DNA of 16,879 bases from JBQCDV01 sp051960855 (lineage in GTDB: Bacteria > Actinomycetota > Actinomycetes > JAJZTN01): assembly GCA_051960855.1 (NCBI GenBank), contig JBQCDV010000263.1, forward strand, positions 1 to 16,879, read 5' to 3'. The notes under the pieces were generated by a model that saw nothing but the letters and a program-made list of their open reading frames with translations, was not told where the DNA came from and ran no database searches. Position numbers and translations under genes: made by a program. This document shows positions 5,825-13,576 of the stretch, one piece after another. The stretch's first letter is position 1, and every line of letters starts with the position of its first letter.

Positions 5825-7261
5825 TCACTTGCTCTCGCGCTTGTAGACCACGTCGACGGTAAACTGCCCCTGTGCCTGCGGATCGCCCCCAAAGAGCGTG
5901 ACGTTGGGAACTCCGGGTGAGTTGAATGTCAAGTTGAACTGATTGGACTCGACAACACTACCGCCGTATACCTGCCCGTACATCGTGTTCCGGTTTGCTA
6001 ATGTTACGGTGCAGGGTGAGTACAGGAATGTCGTCACCGCTGGCGAGATGTCAGTATGCGACGACAGGTCGATGTTGTTGCTGCAGGGAGTTGTCCCGAC
6101 CGAAGCCGGGACGATGAGGTACAGCTTCTTCGACGCATCCGCGCCAGACGCGGAGACCGAGAAGTTTTTGAGCTGGAAAGAGTTCCCGAAAACGGCCAGG
6201 TTTGACTGCAGCGTCAGGGTCTGGCCCGTCCAGTCCAACGAGCAGCTCCGCGCATCCACCACCCAGGGCGTGCTGGAATTGCTGAGACTGCTCGCAGAGG
6301 GGCACGACGGAGGCGCGAACGGACCCTTCTCCGTGTATCCCGCAGCGATCCAGTTGGCACTCGAGTAGTTAATCGCGGGCAACCCGTACACCCAAGGAGG
6401 GGCCACGAACTGATCACCCGCACTGCGGATGCCATCGATGATGGGGCTGCCGGTGATGGCACCACGCGCTCGGGCGTTCCGCCAGACGTGGCTCGGGCTC
6501 GAACTGGTGAGATTGATATCCCCACTGCTCGCAAGCACAGAACCAAGGACATCGATCTGCTTGTCGCTACTGAAGGAGTCTCGAACCCAGGCATCGCCAT
6601 GGATGGTCGGGTGACAGCCCGAGGTGAGGGTGGCTCCTCCCTGGGCCACGATGAGCGAACCGGCGATGTCGGGCGTGTTGTTCGTGCAGTTGAAGTCGCC
6701 GCTTGCCACGTAGACATTGCCGCTGCCCGCGGTCGATGAACTGATGGTGAGGGAGTTATCCGACGTCAACGGTGAGCCGCTGAAGATGGCCGCCCCACTT
6801 CCGTTGCCTGCCGTGGGCGTCAGCTTGACGAGGGACTGCATCGTGCGTCGCGAGGCAGCAGGGCCGAGACCCGTCACACCGGAGTAAGTCCCAACGCTCG
6901 TGATAAGGGCAGTCACTGGATCGGCGCACGTGGCGGCGCCCAGTGCGTCGAAGTACTGCACCTGGACGGCGTAGGTGGCTGAGACCGGCGCTCCCGCGGG
7001 CATGGCCGTCGTGGGAACGCCTGCCACTCCTGCCGCGCACGCGAGGCTCCCAGCGGAAAGAGCGACGTAGGTTGCGTCGACACCCGCCTCGGCGGCTTCG
7101 AGCGCGGTCACCTTCGCGCGCTCATAAGTCGCGCCTCGAAAGGAGTTTGAGGCGATAGCGCCGGTGGTCAGCGCAACCAGGGAGAGGACGACGATGAGCC
7201 CGATGACGAAGAAGAGCGCTGCCCCATCATCAGGTCGGAAGTCGCGGTTACGAGTTCTCAT
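5825..7261 (-). CDS. PilX-type minor pilin with large beta-helix-like C-terminal domain
   Basis: A 478-residue protein. The N-terminus (RPDDGAALFFVIGLIVVLSL, 9-28) is a prepilin-like hydrophobic helix followed by EAAEAGVDATYVAL (55-68), the usual PilX N-terminal pattern. Gly13 could be the PilD cleavage site, but the +5 position is Phe, not Glu, as in many GspK/PilX proteins. Residues about 155-275 have repeated short strand-turn units (GNVYVASGDF, GSLIVAQGGATL, GSVLASSGDI) suggesting a right-handed beta helix. The tail (about 375-450) has a FLYSP...TMYGQVYGGSV block seen in large PilX-like proteins. Cysteines at 192, 216, 320, 340, 393 and 417 could pair. ATG 7259-7261 is 1 nt past the pilW-like stop; a GGGGG run lies 6 nt upstream. 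Possibly a tip subunit or adhesin (inference). Confidence 0.75.
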   Translation of the reverse strand: MRTRNRDFRPDDGAALFFVIGLIVVLSLVALTTGAIASNSFRGATYERAKVTALEAAEAGVDATYVALSAGSLACAAGVAGVPTTAMPAGAPVSATYAVQVQYFDALGAATCADPVTALITSVGTYSGVTGLGPAASRRTMQSLVKLTPTAGNGSGAAIFSGSPLTSDNSLTISSSTAGSGNVYVASGDFNCTNNTPDIAGSLIVAQGGATLTSGCHPTIHGDAWVRDSFSSDKQIDVLGSVLASSGDINLTSSSPSHVWRNARARGAITGSPIIDGIRSAGDQFVAPPWVYGLPAINYSSANWIAAGYTEKGPFAPPSCPSASSLSNSSTPWVVDARSCSLDWTGQTLTLQSNLAVFGNSFQLKNFSVSASGADASKKLYLIVPASVGTTPCSNNIDLSSHTDISPAVTTFLYSPCTVTLANRNTMYGQVYGGSVVESNQFNLTFNSPGVPNVTLFGGDPQAQGQFTVDVVYKRESK

Positions 7262-7262
7262 T

Positions 7263-7883
7263 TCAAGCCCCCGGAGGTGGCGTCGAGCACGCATACGCAT
7301 CGTAGCCGTATTGGGTATTCCGGCCGGTGACCGAGGTCGACAAGGTGACGTCTGGTATTGCGCTATCGCTGCCAGTAGATTTAAGGGTGATGTTGACAAG
7401 ACGTCCGACAGTTGGGCTGCCGGATGGTGGTCCCGCGAAGGGGCGGTCTCCGGACACGACCCTCAAGGACGTGCTCACCGTGCGCCAGGCGGTGTACTGA
7501 CCGCTTGTCGACCAAAGGGGATCCCAGCTGCGCGTTTGGAGGGCATAGCCGCCCGCGCCCGCCATAGCCGCCACCTTCCACTCCACACACTTTTCAACGC
7601 CGTTGGCTTGGGTGTAGATATGAAGACGGAAGTAGGCCGGGCTTTCCATGCTGGGGTCGTAGAGGACGTTGCCGGACCTAATTTGGCGATCCATGTCCGC
7701 AAGTGCCGCCCGCATAGATTCCAGTCGTTCGCCGCGATCAAGCGTTTTGGCTTGCTGTCGCGACACGCTGAGCGCAACCGCGCCTGCAACGAGCAGAAAC
7801 GACGAGAAGATCACCATGGCCACGAGCATTTCGACGAGACTGAAGCCGCCGGCACTCCGAAATCGAAAGCTTTCAGTTCGCAC
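7263..7883 (-). CDS. PilW-type minor prepilin
   Basis: A 206-residue prepilin. I chose the GTG at 7881-7883 because AAGGGG (7890-7895) is 6 nt upstream and it gives a normal 13-residue basic leader; longer frames (ATG 7928 or 7934) add residues inside the upstream coding end and lack such a site. Cleavage is expected at RSAGG|FSLVEMLVAMVIF (Gly13/Phe14), with the conserved Glu at mature position 5 (E18). The globular part (about 60-206) has two Cys (99 and 199) that may form a disulfide. The PilW/PilJ-like assignment rests on the N-terminal pattern and the gene position. It overlaps the upstream pilin gene by 11 nt and ends 1 nt before the next gene, so the three are translated together. It is likely part of the tip/initiation complex. 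Confidence 0.82.
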   Translation of the reverse strand: MRTESFRFRSAGGFSLVEMLVAMVIFSSFLLVAGAVALSVSRQQAKTLDRGERLESMRAALADMDRQIRSGNVLYDPSMESPAYFRLHIYTQANGVEKCVEWKVAAMAGAGGYALQTRSWDPLWSTSGQYTAWRTVSTSLRVVSGDRPFAGPPSGSPTVGRLVNITLKSTGSDSAIPDVTLSTSVTGRNTQYGYDAYACSTPPPGA

Positions 7884-9606
7884 TTGGCGCCCCTTGGAAA
7901 CTCGCCGACGCTTGCAAGCCCCCGACATCAACATTGATCACGTAGCTGGCGAGTGTCAGGCCTGCAGCCGAGGAAATCGCGTAGCGAATGCTTCCGGAGA
8001 GGTAGCTCGGCTGTGTGACCTGGTTCTTACACGCGGCCGTGCATACGACAGACGAAGGGTTCGTCGGGGATCCGGTCGAAAGGGTCGGTGTCACCGTGAG
8101 CGTCCCGCCGCCGGGGAGGGCAAAGGTGGACACCGGCAACGCCGCGACGGCCGCTGCCGCTGCCGCACTTCCATCTAGCGCGATGGGCGGCAGCGTGGTC
8201 GAGGCAGTGCTACGCCACGTCAGCTGAGGCACGGACGAGCGGTTGAATGTGTGCTGCTGGGATCCCGGACCCGCCTCAACCCACAGGCTCTCTGTCGTCC
8301 CTGAAAGGGACGCGACAAAACTGGACGTCGCGGGTATCAGGGCTAGCGCGATTGCGGGGACGGTGCGAGCAGCACGCGCGCCGTTGCACCCGGCTGTGGA
8401 AGCGGTGGCGGTGCAGATGTTTGACAGTGACGCTGGCGAGAAGGCGGATGTCGCGTTCGCGGTATACCCAGGAGAAACATGAGCGAGGGTGGCGGTGGAG
8501 AGGTCCGGGAGAGTGGCGACGATGTCGCCTGCCGCCGATTGGCCGGAGCCACCCGAGCAAGGTGTTGAAAGCGGCGTGACCGAGCCGGTCACCCCAGCGA
8601 TGGGACACCCAGATCCGAAGACGTTCGCCAGCAACGACGCGCTCCCAGCGGGGACCAAGGAGTAGCTAAGGGAGCCGGCCGACCCAGCAACCGAGACTGC
8701 GACCTGCGGAGTCGGCTGCGAGGTGAGGGCCGCCGAACCACTGGGATCGTTGTCCGCCTTCGCCGCGAGATCGGAATAGGGACTTGACGGCTCACCACTC
8801 GTCGACGCTCCCACCCAGGGCGCCTTTAACAGCGCCGACGTGTAGACAGTCTGCTCAGACTGGGCAAGAGACTGCACAGAGGGCGCCGACCACTTGACGG
8901 TGGGGTCAGTCAAGGCGTTGGGCGCGTCGACACTCGGAGCGACAGAGACGGTAAGCATTCCCGTGCTCGCGGCAGCGGCAAAGAAGTTCGCGCAGGGCCC
9001 GGCGAAGGGCCGGGTGGCGGCCGACTCGCACCCGACATCTGACGAGGCAGTCGTTTGCGCTACGTAGCGGCGCACCGCTCCTGCGTTCGCCGCGGACCGC
9101 CAGGTCACCACAGCCGAAACGTGCAGTTGGGTGGTCGTGGTCGCCCCCGAGGGAATGGAGACGTACGTGCGGACCGAGTAGTCGGTGCCGTTGACGGCAC
9201 TAGTAGCCGTGGCCGCCAGTGGTGCTGGCGCACCGGAAGCTCGCGTTACCACTGTCTCGCCCGTAGCGCTCAGCAGTTTGTAGGGCCCAGAACCGTAGAT
9301 GTTGGCGCTGCCGAGAAAGGGACTGGTGGCGTCAGACGCCATGTCGGCCAGGTTGTTGCCGAGTGCGAGCGTGGCATACGGAAGTGCTCGCATACTTTCC
9401 AAGGCGGCTTCGGCGAGGTTTGCCGCTGTCTGGCGTTCCTTCGCCGAACGTTCGGTGCGGATGCTCGCCCCCAGGACGGACGCAAGACCCGCCATGAGGA
9501 GCGCGATGAGAACGATGGCGACGATGACCTCGACGAGGGTGAAGCCCTGCTGAGACGCGTGGCAAGCGTCAGCGCGCCGCCGCGTGCGTATCACCACGCT
9601 CACCAT
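7873..9606 (-). CDS. Large PilV-type minor prepilin
   Basis: A 577-residue protein with a prepilin N-terminus: basic leader, then ASQQG|FTLVEVIVAIVLIAL with cleavage after Gly21 and Glu at mature +5 (E26). The region after the helix (TAANLAEAALESMRALPY, 60-77) is typical of PilV/GspI-like pilins. The remaining ~450 residues are Ser/Thr/Ala-rich with repeated beta-like stretches and few Cys, with no domain I recognise; PilV family members are usually 150-200 residues, so this one is about three times longer. The ATG at 9604-9606 is fixed by AAGGAG (9612-9617) 5 nt upstream; the frame stays open to 9768 but that extension overlaps pilA. A tip-exposed adhesin or priming role is inferred from size and order. 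Confidence 0.83.
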   Translation of the reverse strand: MVSVVIRTRRRADACHASQQGFTLVEVIVAIVLIALLMAGLASVLGASIRTERSAKERQTAANLAEAALESMRALPYATLALGNNLADMASDATSPFLGSANIYGSGPYKLLSATGETVVTRASGAPAPLAATATSAVNGTDYSVRTYVSIPSGATTTTQLHVSAVVTWRSAANAGAVRRYVAQTTASSDVGCESAATRPFAGPCANFFAAAASTGMLTVSVAPSVDAPNALTDPTVKWSAPSVQSLAQSEQTVYTSALLKAPWVGASTSGEPSSPYSDLAAKADNDPSGSAALTSQPTPQVAVSVAGSAGSLSYSLVPAGSASLLANVFGSGCPIAGVTGSVTPLSTPCSGGSGQSAAGDIVATLPDLSTATLAHVSPGYTANATSAFSPASLSNICTATASTAGCNGARAARTVPAIALALIPATSSFVASLSGTTESLWVEAGPGSQQHTFNRSSVPQLTWRSTASTTLPPIALDGSAAAAAAVAALPVSTFALPGGGTLTVTPTLSTGSPTNPSSVVCTAACKNQVTQPSYLSGSIRYAISSAAGLTLASYVINVDVGGLQASASFQGAPSAN

Positions 9607-9611
9607 TTCAG

Positions 9612-9617
9612 CTCCTT
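9612..9617 (-). promoter_or_regulatory. Strong ribosome-binding site of the large PilV-type gene
   Basis: AAGGAG on the minus strand, 5 nt before ATG 9606. It decides against the 54-residue longer reading frame and lies just beyond the pilA hairpin, so ribosomes can load independently downstream of that structure. Confidence 0.8.
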
Positions 9618-9627
9618 GGTAAGGGGA

Positions 9628-9659
9628 CCGCTGGGTGCGGCCGAAGCCGCACCCAGCGG
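9628..9659 (-). terminator. UUCG-capped hairpin directly after pilA
   Basis: The arms CCGCTGGGTGCGGC (minus strand, from 9659 to 9646) and GCCGCACCCAGCGG (9641 to 9628) pair perfectly over 14 bp around a TTCG loop closed by C-G, the extra-stable cUUCGg tetraloop. It begins 11 nt after the pilA stop and ends about 10 nt before the next ribosome-binding site. No U tract follows. It is well placed to terminate most pilA transcripts, or protect their 3' end, while letting some continue into the minor-pilin genes. Confidence 0.88.
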
Positions 9660-9670
9660 AATTCAGCGGA

Positions 9671-10162
9671 CTAGCTGAGAGCCGGGCAAGCCGCCGAGCC
9701 AGAGGGAATGGTCGGAGCGCTGCCAACGCTGTACTGCGTCGTGGGCGTGTACCAAACCTTCTGACCATTGTTCACCGCGGCGAGGCAGTAGGTCGCAGTG
9801 CCGTCCGCGGCCAACTTAATGTTCCCGGCCATCGTGGTGGTGATGTTGCCGAGGCCCGCAGACGCCGTACCCGCAGGCGCATTAGTACTCTCGGCGATGT
9901 CCACCTTCGTACCGTTACTTGCCAACGTCCAGTTGGACCCGGTGGAAACTGCCTTTTGGTCGGAAAGGAAAGCCTCCACCTCCAGTGCAACCGAACGAAG
10001 GTCCGACTTGTCGGCCGAGATGTAGGCCTTCTTCTTCTGCGAGAGGAAGACCGGAATGGCGATCGCGGCGAGGATGCCGATGATGATCATGACGACGAGG
10101 AGCTCGATCAGGGTGAAGCCCTGGTCCTTCTCCTCCATGGACTTGCGGATGCGTGCGAGCAT
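9671..10162 (-). CDS. pilA: Major type IV prepilin
   Basis: A 163-residue prepilin with a 15-residue charged leader ending KDQG|FTLIELLVVMIIIGILAAI. PilD would cut after Gly15 and methylate Phe16; Glu20 is the conserved mature E5. The mature pilin is 148 residues: hydrophobic helix (to about 54), then a small globular domain rich in Thr/Ala/Ser, with C126 and C159 placed to form the C-terminal disulfide loop of type IVa-like pilins. SQKKKAYISADKSDLRS (41-57) is typical of Gram-positive PilA. The ATG at 10160-10162 has AAAGG about 9 nt upstream. A 150-bp leader before it and a strong hairpin after it fit a highly and separately expressed main subunit. It is the smallest of the four pilins. Confidence 0.95.
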   Translation of the reverse strand: MLARIRKSMEEKDQGFTLIELLVVMIIIGILAAIAIPVFLSQKKKAYISADKSDLRSVALEVEAFLSDQKAVSTGSNWTLASNGTKVDIAESTNAPAGTASAGLGNITTTMAGNIKLAADGTATYCLAAVNNGQKVWYTPTTQYSVGSAPTIPSGSAACPALS

Positions 10163-10312
10163 CTGCCCTTACCTTTCTGATTGAGGACGAACCGAGTTGT
10201 CCGTGCGGCTAGCCCTCGGGCTTTCCCTGTTATGGTGGGCTCGAGGTGGCCTAGAGCATCTGCACTCTCGGACCCTGAGGCTCCTGTCGATGTCTGATCG
10301 ACATCTCAGAGG
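10163..10312 (-). promoter_or_regulatory. 150-bp leader between the second ATPase gene and pilA
   Basis: The largest gap inside the cluster. It holds a hairpin right after the ATPase stop (10285-10303) and a near-palindrome AGCCCTCGGGCT around 10210-10221. A pilA promoter would be expected here. I see only a poor -10 candidate (CATAAC on the minus strand near 10228-10233) without a convincing -35, so the promoter is not located. Confidence 0.4.
10285..10303 (-). terminator. Hairpin after the second assembly ATPase gene
   Basis: TGTCGAT (10285-10291) and ATCGACA (10297-10303) form a 7-bp stem with a 5-nt loop, starting 9 nt after the ATPase stop codon. There is no U tract. Weaker than the two hairpins at 9628 and 2452; it could be a terminator or RNA-processing structure. 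Confidence 0.45.
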
Positions 10313-12259
10313 CTAGACTTGAACGCCTCCCGCTGAAGGTACTTCTGCGGAAGTTTCAGATGCCGTTGGTGTGCGGCACCAGGGACAGATGCGCCACTCT
10401 GCGTCGATTTGCCGGGAACAACTTGCACAATGGCCGGTATCAAGGGAAGCGCCACACCACGGGCAGGCGACCATGTCCTCCTGCACCGCGTGGCGGCAAG
10501 CAGGACAGGAAAGGCCCACACCGCGGTCGTCGTGCGTGACGCGCAGGACCTCTTCGAGCGTTGTCTGACCTCGAAAGGCGAGAGCAAGAGCGGCGCCGCG
10601 AAGCGTGCGACTGCGAGCGGCGCGGGCGCGCGCGGACACGGCCTCTTCTGTCGGCGTCGACAGCAGCACCCGACGCATCGCGGAGTCCACGGCCAGCACC
10701 TCGAATACGCCTGTCCGTCCGCGGTAACCGGTGTTTCCACACTCACCACACCCGCTCCCCTGCCGAAAGGTGGCGTGGGAGACGTCGCGGAGTTGGAGTC
10801 CCAGCAGCGCCAGCGACGTCGAGTCCGGTGCCACTTCACGCGAGCAGCGAGGGCAGGGCGTGCGCACAAGACGTTGCGCGACCGCCGCCGTCAACGATGA
10901 CGCCACGAGGTAGGGCTCGACTCCCATGTCTACGAGGCGCGTGAGAGCGCCGGCTGCGGAGCTCGTGTGGAGAGTGGTCAGAACAAGGTGACCGGTGAGG
11001 CTGGCCTCGAGGGCCAGCTTCGCGGTCTCCACGTCACGGACCTCGCCGACGAGGACGATGTCGGGGTCCTGCCGCAGGACGGAGCGCAGCCCCTTGCCAA
11101 AAGTCAGCCCCTGGCGCGGATTGATGGCCACCTGGGTGATGCCCGGAAACTGAACCTCGACTGGGTCCTCGAGGGTGATGACATTGCGACCGGGGTCGGA
11201 GATATCTCGCAGCGCGCTGTAGAGCGTGCTCGTCTTCCCCGACCCCGTCGGGCCGGTGATGAGGACGAGCCCCTGAGGCGCGGACAGTGCGTCGCGGAGG
11301 ATCGCGAGCTGGTCCTCCTCGAGACCGACGGACTCCAGCGGAGCGACCTCGGCGGCCCCGGCAAGCAGACGGATGACCACCTTTTCGCCGTGCACGCCGG
11401 GCAGCGTCGAGACTCGCGCGTCGACGAATCGGCCCTCGACTTGCAGCCTTGTGCGACCGTCCTGAGGGACGCGGCGCTCGGCGATATCGAGTCCGCTCAT
11501 CACCTTGATGCGGCTTGTCACGGCTGGCGCGATGCGACGGGGCGCCTGCGAGACATCGCGGAGGACACCGTCGATGCGGAACCGGACGCGGAGAGCATCG
11601 CGCTGCGGCTCGACATGGATGTCCGAGGCCTTCAGCCGGACGGCGTCCGCAAGGATGCTCGCGACCAGCCGGACGATCGGAGCATCCGTGGCGGCGGAGG
11701 CGATGTCCTGGTCTGCGTTCGCCAGGTCGTCGAAGCCGTCACTCGTGGTGACGGCGGCGACCGCATCCGGGTCATCGATGATGGACCAGGCGCGGCCGAT
11801 GTGCTCCTGGATCTGGGCCTCAGTCGCCACGACCACGTGAAGGTCCGAGGCTCTCGTGTAGAGGCGAACGTCGTCGAGGGCGAGGACGTGCGTTGGGTCG
11901 CTTGCGGCGACGGTGACGTAGTCCTCGTTTTGCTCAATGACGATCATGTGCGTCCGCTGCGAGACCGCCTTGGGCAGCATCCGGACGTAGTCTGTCGCCG
12001 GAGGCCGTGAGGCGAGGTCCACCATCTCCAGGCCCAGTTGCTCAGCGAGCGCCTTCGCCATGTCCCGCTCGGTGACGTAGCCGAGCTCGACGACCACCTG
12101 GCCGAGCCGCCGACGGGGGCCCTCCGCGGACACCTGCGCGTCGAGAACCTCCCGGAGCTGCTCGGGGGTGAGGAGGCCAGACTCGACGAGGACGTCGCCG
12201 AGACGTCGCCGTTGGCCGGGCAGGAGCTGACGGCCATCGCTGCCGGTCATCGTGGCCAT
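10313..12259 (-). CDS. Second GspE/PilB-type assembly ATPase with MshEN N-terminus and C-terminal double zinc ribbon
   Basis: A 648-residue hexameric secretion/pilus ATPase. The N-terminus carries a tandem 24-residue pattern RLG...G...L...L..Q (19-42 and 51-74), matching the c-di-GMP-binding MshEN motif. The motor has Walker A GPTGSGKTS (336-344), Asp box ITLEDPVEV (361-369), Walker B DIVLVGEVRD (400-409), His box HLVLTTLHTS (424-433) and the usual zinc cysteines 469/472 and 504/507. Beyond the normal end (about 575), four CxxC pairs (585/588, 599/602, 611/614, 625/628) form a double zinc ribbon, an uncommon tail. ATG 12259 was preferred because GAGG (12270-12273) is 10 nt upstream; for ATG 12268 it is only 1 nt away. 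It follows pilC by 79 nt. It could be a second extension motor for the same pilus. Confidence 0.9.
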   Translation of the reverse strand: MATMTGSDGRQLLPGQRRRLGDVLVESGLLTPEQLREVLDAQVSAEGPRRRLGQVVVELGYVTERDMAKALAEQLGLEMVDLASRPPATDYVRMLPKAVSQRTHMIVIEQNEDYVTVAASDPTHVLALDDVRLYTRASDLHVVVATEAQIQEHIGRAWSIIDDPDAVAAVTTSDGFDDLANADQDIASAATDAPIVRLVASILADAVRLKASDIHVEPQRDALRVRFRIDGVLRDVSQAPRRIAPAVTSRIKVMSGLDIAERRVPQDGRTRLQVEGRFVDARVSTLPGVHGEKVVIRLLAGAAEVAPLESVGLEEDQLAILRDALSAPQGLVLITGPTGSGKTSTLYSALRDISDPGRNVITLEDPVEVQFPGITQVAINPRQGLTFGKGLRSVLRQDPDIVLVGEVRDVETAKLALEASLTGHLVLTTLHTSSAAGALTRLVDMGVEPYLVASSLTAAVAQRLVRTPCPRCSREVAPDSTSLALLGLQLRDVSHATFRQGSGCGECGNTGYRGRTGVFEVLAVDSAMRRVLLSTPTEEAVSARARAARSRTLRGAALALAFRGQTTLEEVLRVTHDDRGVGLSCPACRHAVQEDMVACPWCGASLDTGHCASCSRQIDAEWRICPWCRTPTASETSAEVPSAGGVQV

Positions 12260-12338
12260 GCTGGACATACCTCACGCATCGGTCCGGACCCCCGTCGGTT
12301 GATGACTTCTGCGGCCCGACCTGCGGGCGGCGCGGTCC

Positions 12339-13565
12339 CTACTTGATGAGATCGAAGACCTTGAAGATGGGCATGTAGAGGGCGATGATCATCGACCCGA
12401 TGATGCCGCCGAGGACGGCGATCATGAGAGGCTCGATGAGGCTCGTCAGGGCCTCGGCGGTCGCTTCGACCTCCTGGTCGTAGAACTCGGAGATCTTGTG
12501 CAGCATCGCGTCGAGGGCGCCCGTGTCCTCACCGACGGCCATCATTTGGACGACCATCGACGGGAAGACCTCATGGTGCGCGAGCGGCCCAGCGAGCGAC
12601 TCACCGTGGCGGACGCTCTCCTGCACCTCGCGCACAGCACGCTCGAGTGTGTAGTTGCCTGTGGTCTCCGCGACGATGTCGAGCGCCTGGAGAATTGGGA
12701 CGCCCGAGGAGAGCATCGTGCCGAGGTTGCGGGTGAAGCGGCTGATTGCCACCTTGGTGAAGAGCGGTCCGAAGACCGGGATCTTAAGCTTGATGGGGTC
12801 GACGACGGCGCGGACCCGCTCCTCGTGCTTGACCTTCTGCCAGGTGAAGAAGCCGGCGATGAGGGCGACGAGCCCGAGCGGTGCCAGCCACTTCATGAGA
12901 CCCGACAGAACGACGAGGATCTTCGTCGGCAGCGGCAGCTCACCACCCAGGCTGGTGAACATGTTGGCGAAGACCGGCACGATGAACAGCAGCATCCCGA
13001 TCACGGCGAGGATCGCGATGACGAAAACAACCGTCGGGTAGGTCATCGCAGACTTGATCTTGCCGCGGAGCTTGACCTCCGCCTCATAGTTGGCGGCGAT
13101 CTGGAGCAGGACGGCGTCAAGGAAGCCACCGACCTCGCCGGCGCGGCACATGTTGACCATGAGCGGCGGGAAGACGTTGGGGTGCTTGGCCATCGCAGCG
13201 GACAGCGCGAGACCAGCCTCGATGTCGTTGCGGCACGCCGCGAGGGTTTCGCGAAGCTTCTTGCTCTGCGTCTGCTCCGCGAGGATGGACAGCGCACGGA
13301 GCAGCGATAGTCCAGAGTTGATCATGGTAGCGAACTGCCGCGCCATGACCGCGAGGTCCTTGAGCTTGACGCGGTTCGATCCCAGGCCCGGGATCGTGAT
13401 CTCCTTCTTGAGACCCGCGTTCGCCTGGTTGATCGTGACCGGCGCGTAGCCCATCGAGCGGAGCTTGGTAACGACCGCCGCCTGAGACTCGCCATCGAGG
13501 CGGCCCTTGACGATCTTGCCGGTGCGGTCCCGGACGGCGTAGTCAAACGTCAGCGTTGCTGGCAT
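12339..13565 (-). CDS. pilC: Type IV pilus inner-membrane platform protein PilC (GspF family)
   Basis: A 408-residue polytopic membrane protein with a short N-terminal domain (FDYAVRDRTGKIVKGRLDGE, 7-26) and two homologous GspF cytoplasmic helical domains (about 70-170 and 272-375). Each contains the family patterns, for example ARQFATMINSGLSLLRAL (75-92), with MCRAGEVGGFLD (139-150) echoed by MMAVGEDTGALD (341-352). Membrane segments lie near 175-199, 216-243 and 377-397. PilC couples the ATPases to pilin insertion or extraction. Normal length. The ATG at 13563-13565 has GAGG 9 nt upstream and is 11 nt past the pilT stop. It ends with TAG. Confidence 0.96.
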   Translation of the reverse strand: MPATLTFDYAVRDRTGKIVKGRLDGESQAAVVTKLRSMGYAPVTINQANAGLKKEITIPGLGSNRVKLKDLAVMARQFATMINSGLSLLRALSILAEQTQSKKLRETLAACRNDIEAGLALSAAMAKHPNVFPPLMVNMCRAGEVGGFLDAVLLQIAANYEAEVKLRGKIKSAMTYPTVVFVIAILAVIGMLLFIVPVFANMFTSLGGELPLPTKILVVLSGLMKWLAPLGLVALIAGFFTWQKVKHEERVRAVVDPIKLKIPVFGPLFTKVAISRFTRNLGTMLSSGVPILQALDIVAETTGNYTLERAVREVQESVRHGESLAGPLAHHEVFPSMVVQMMAVGEDTGALDAMLHKISEFYDQEVEATAEALTSLIEPLMIAVLGGIIGSMIIALYMPIFKVFDLIK

Positions 13566-13576
13566 GTCTCGCTACC

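Noticed and set aside
7262..7399. 46-residue extension of the PilX-type gene.
   Set aside because: It overlaps the PilW-type gene and would bury the prepilin-like helix; ATG 7261 fits the tight gene packing.
9607..9768. 54-residue N-terminal extension of the large PilV-type gene.
   Set aside because: It would overlap the pilA coding end and read through the hairpin; AAGGAG 5 nt before ATG 9606 gives a normal prepilin leader.
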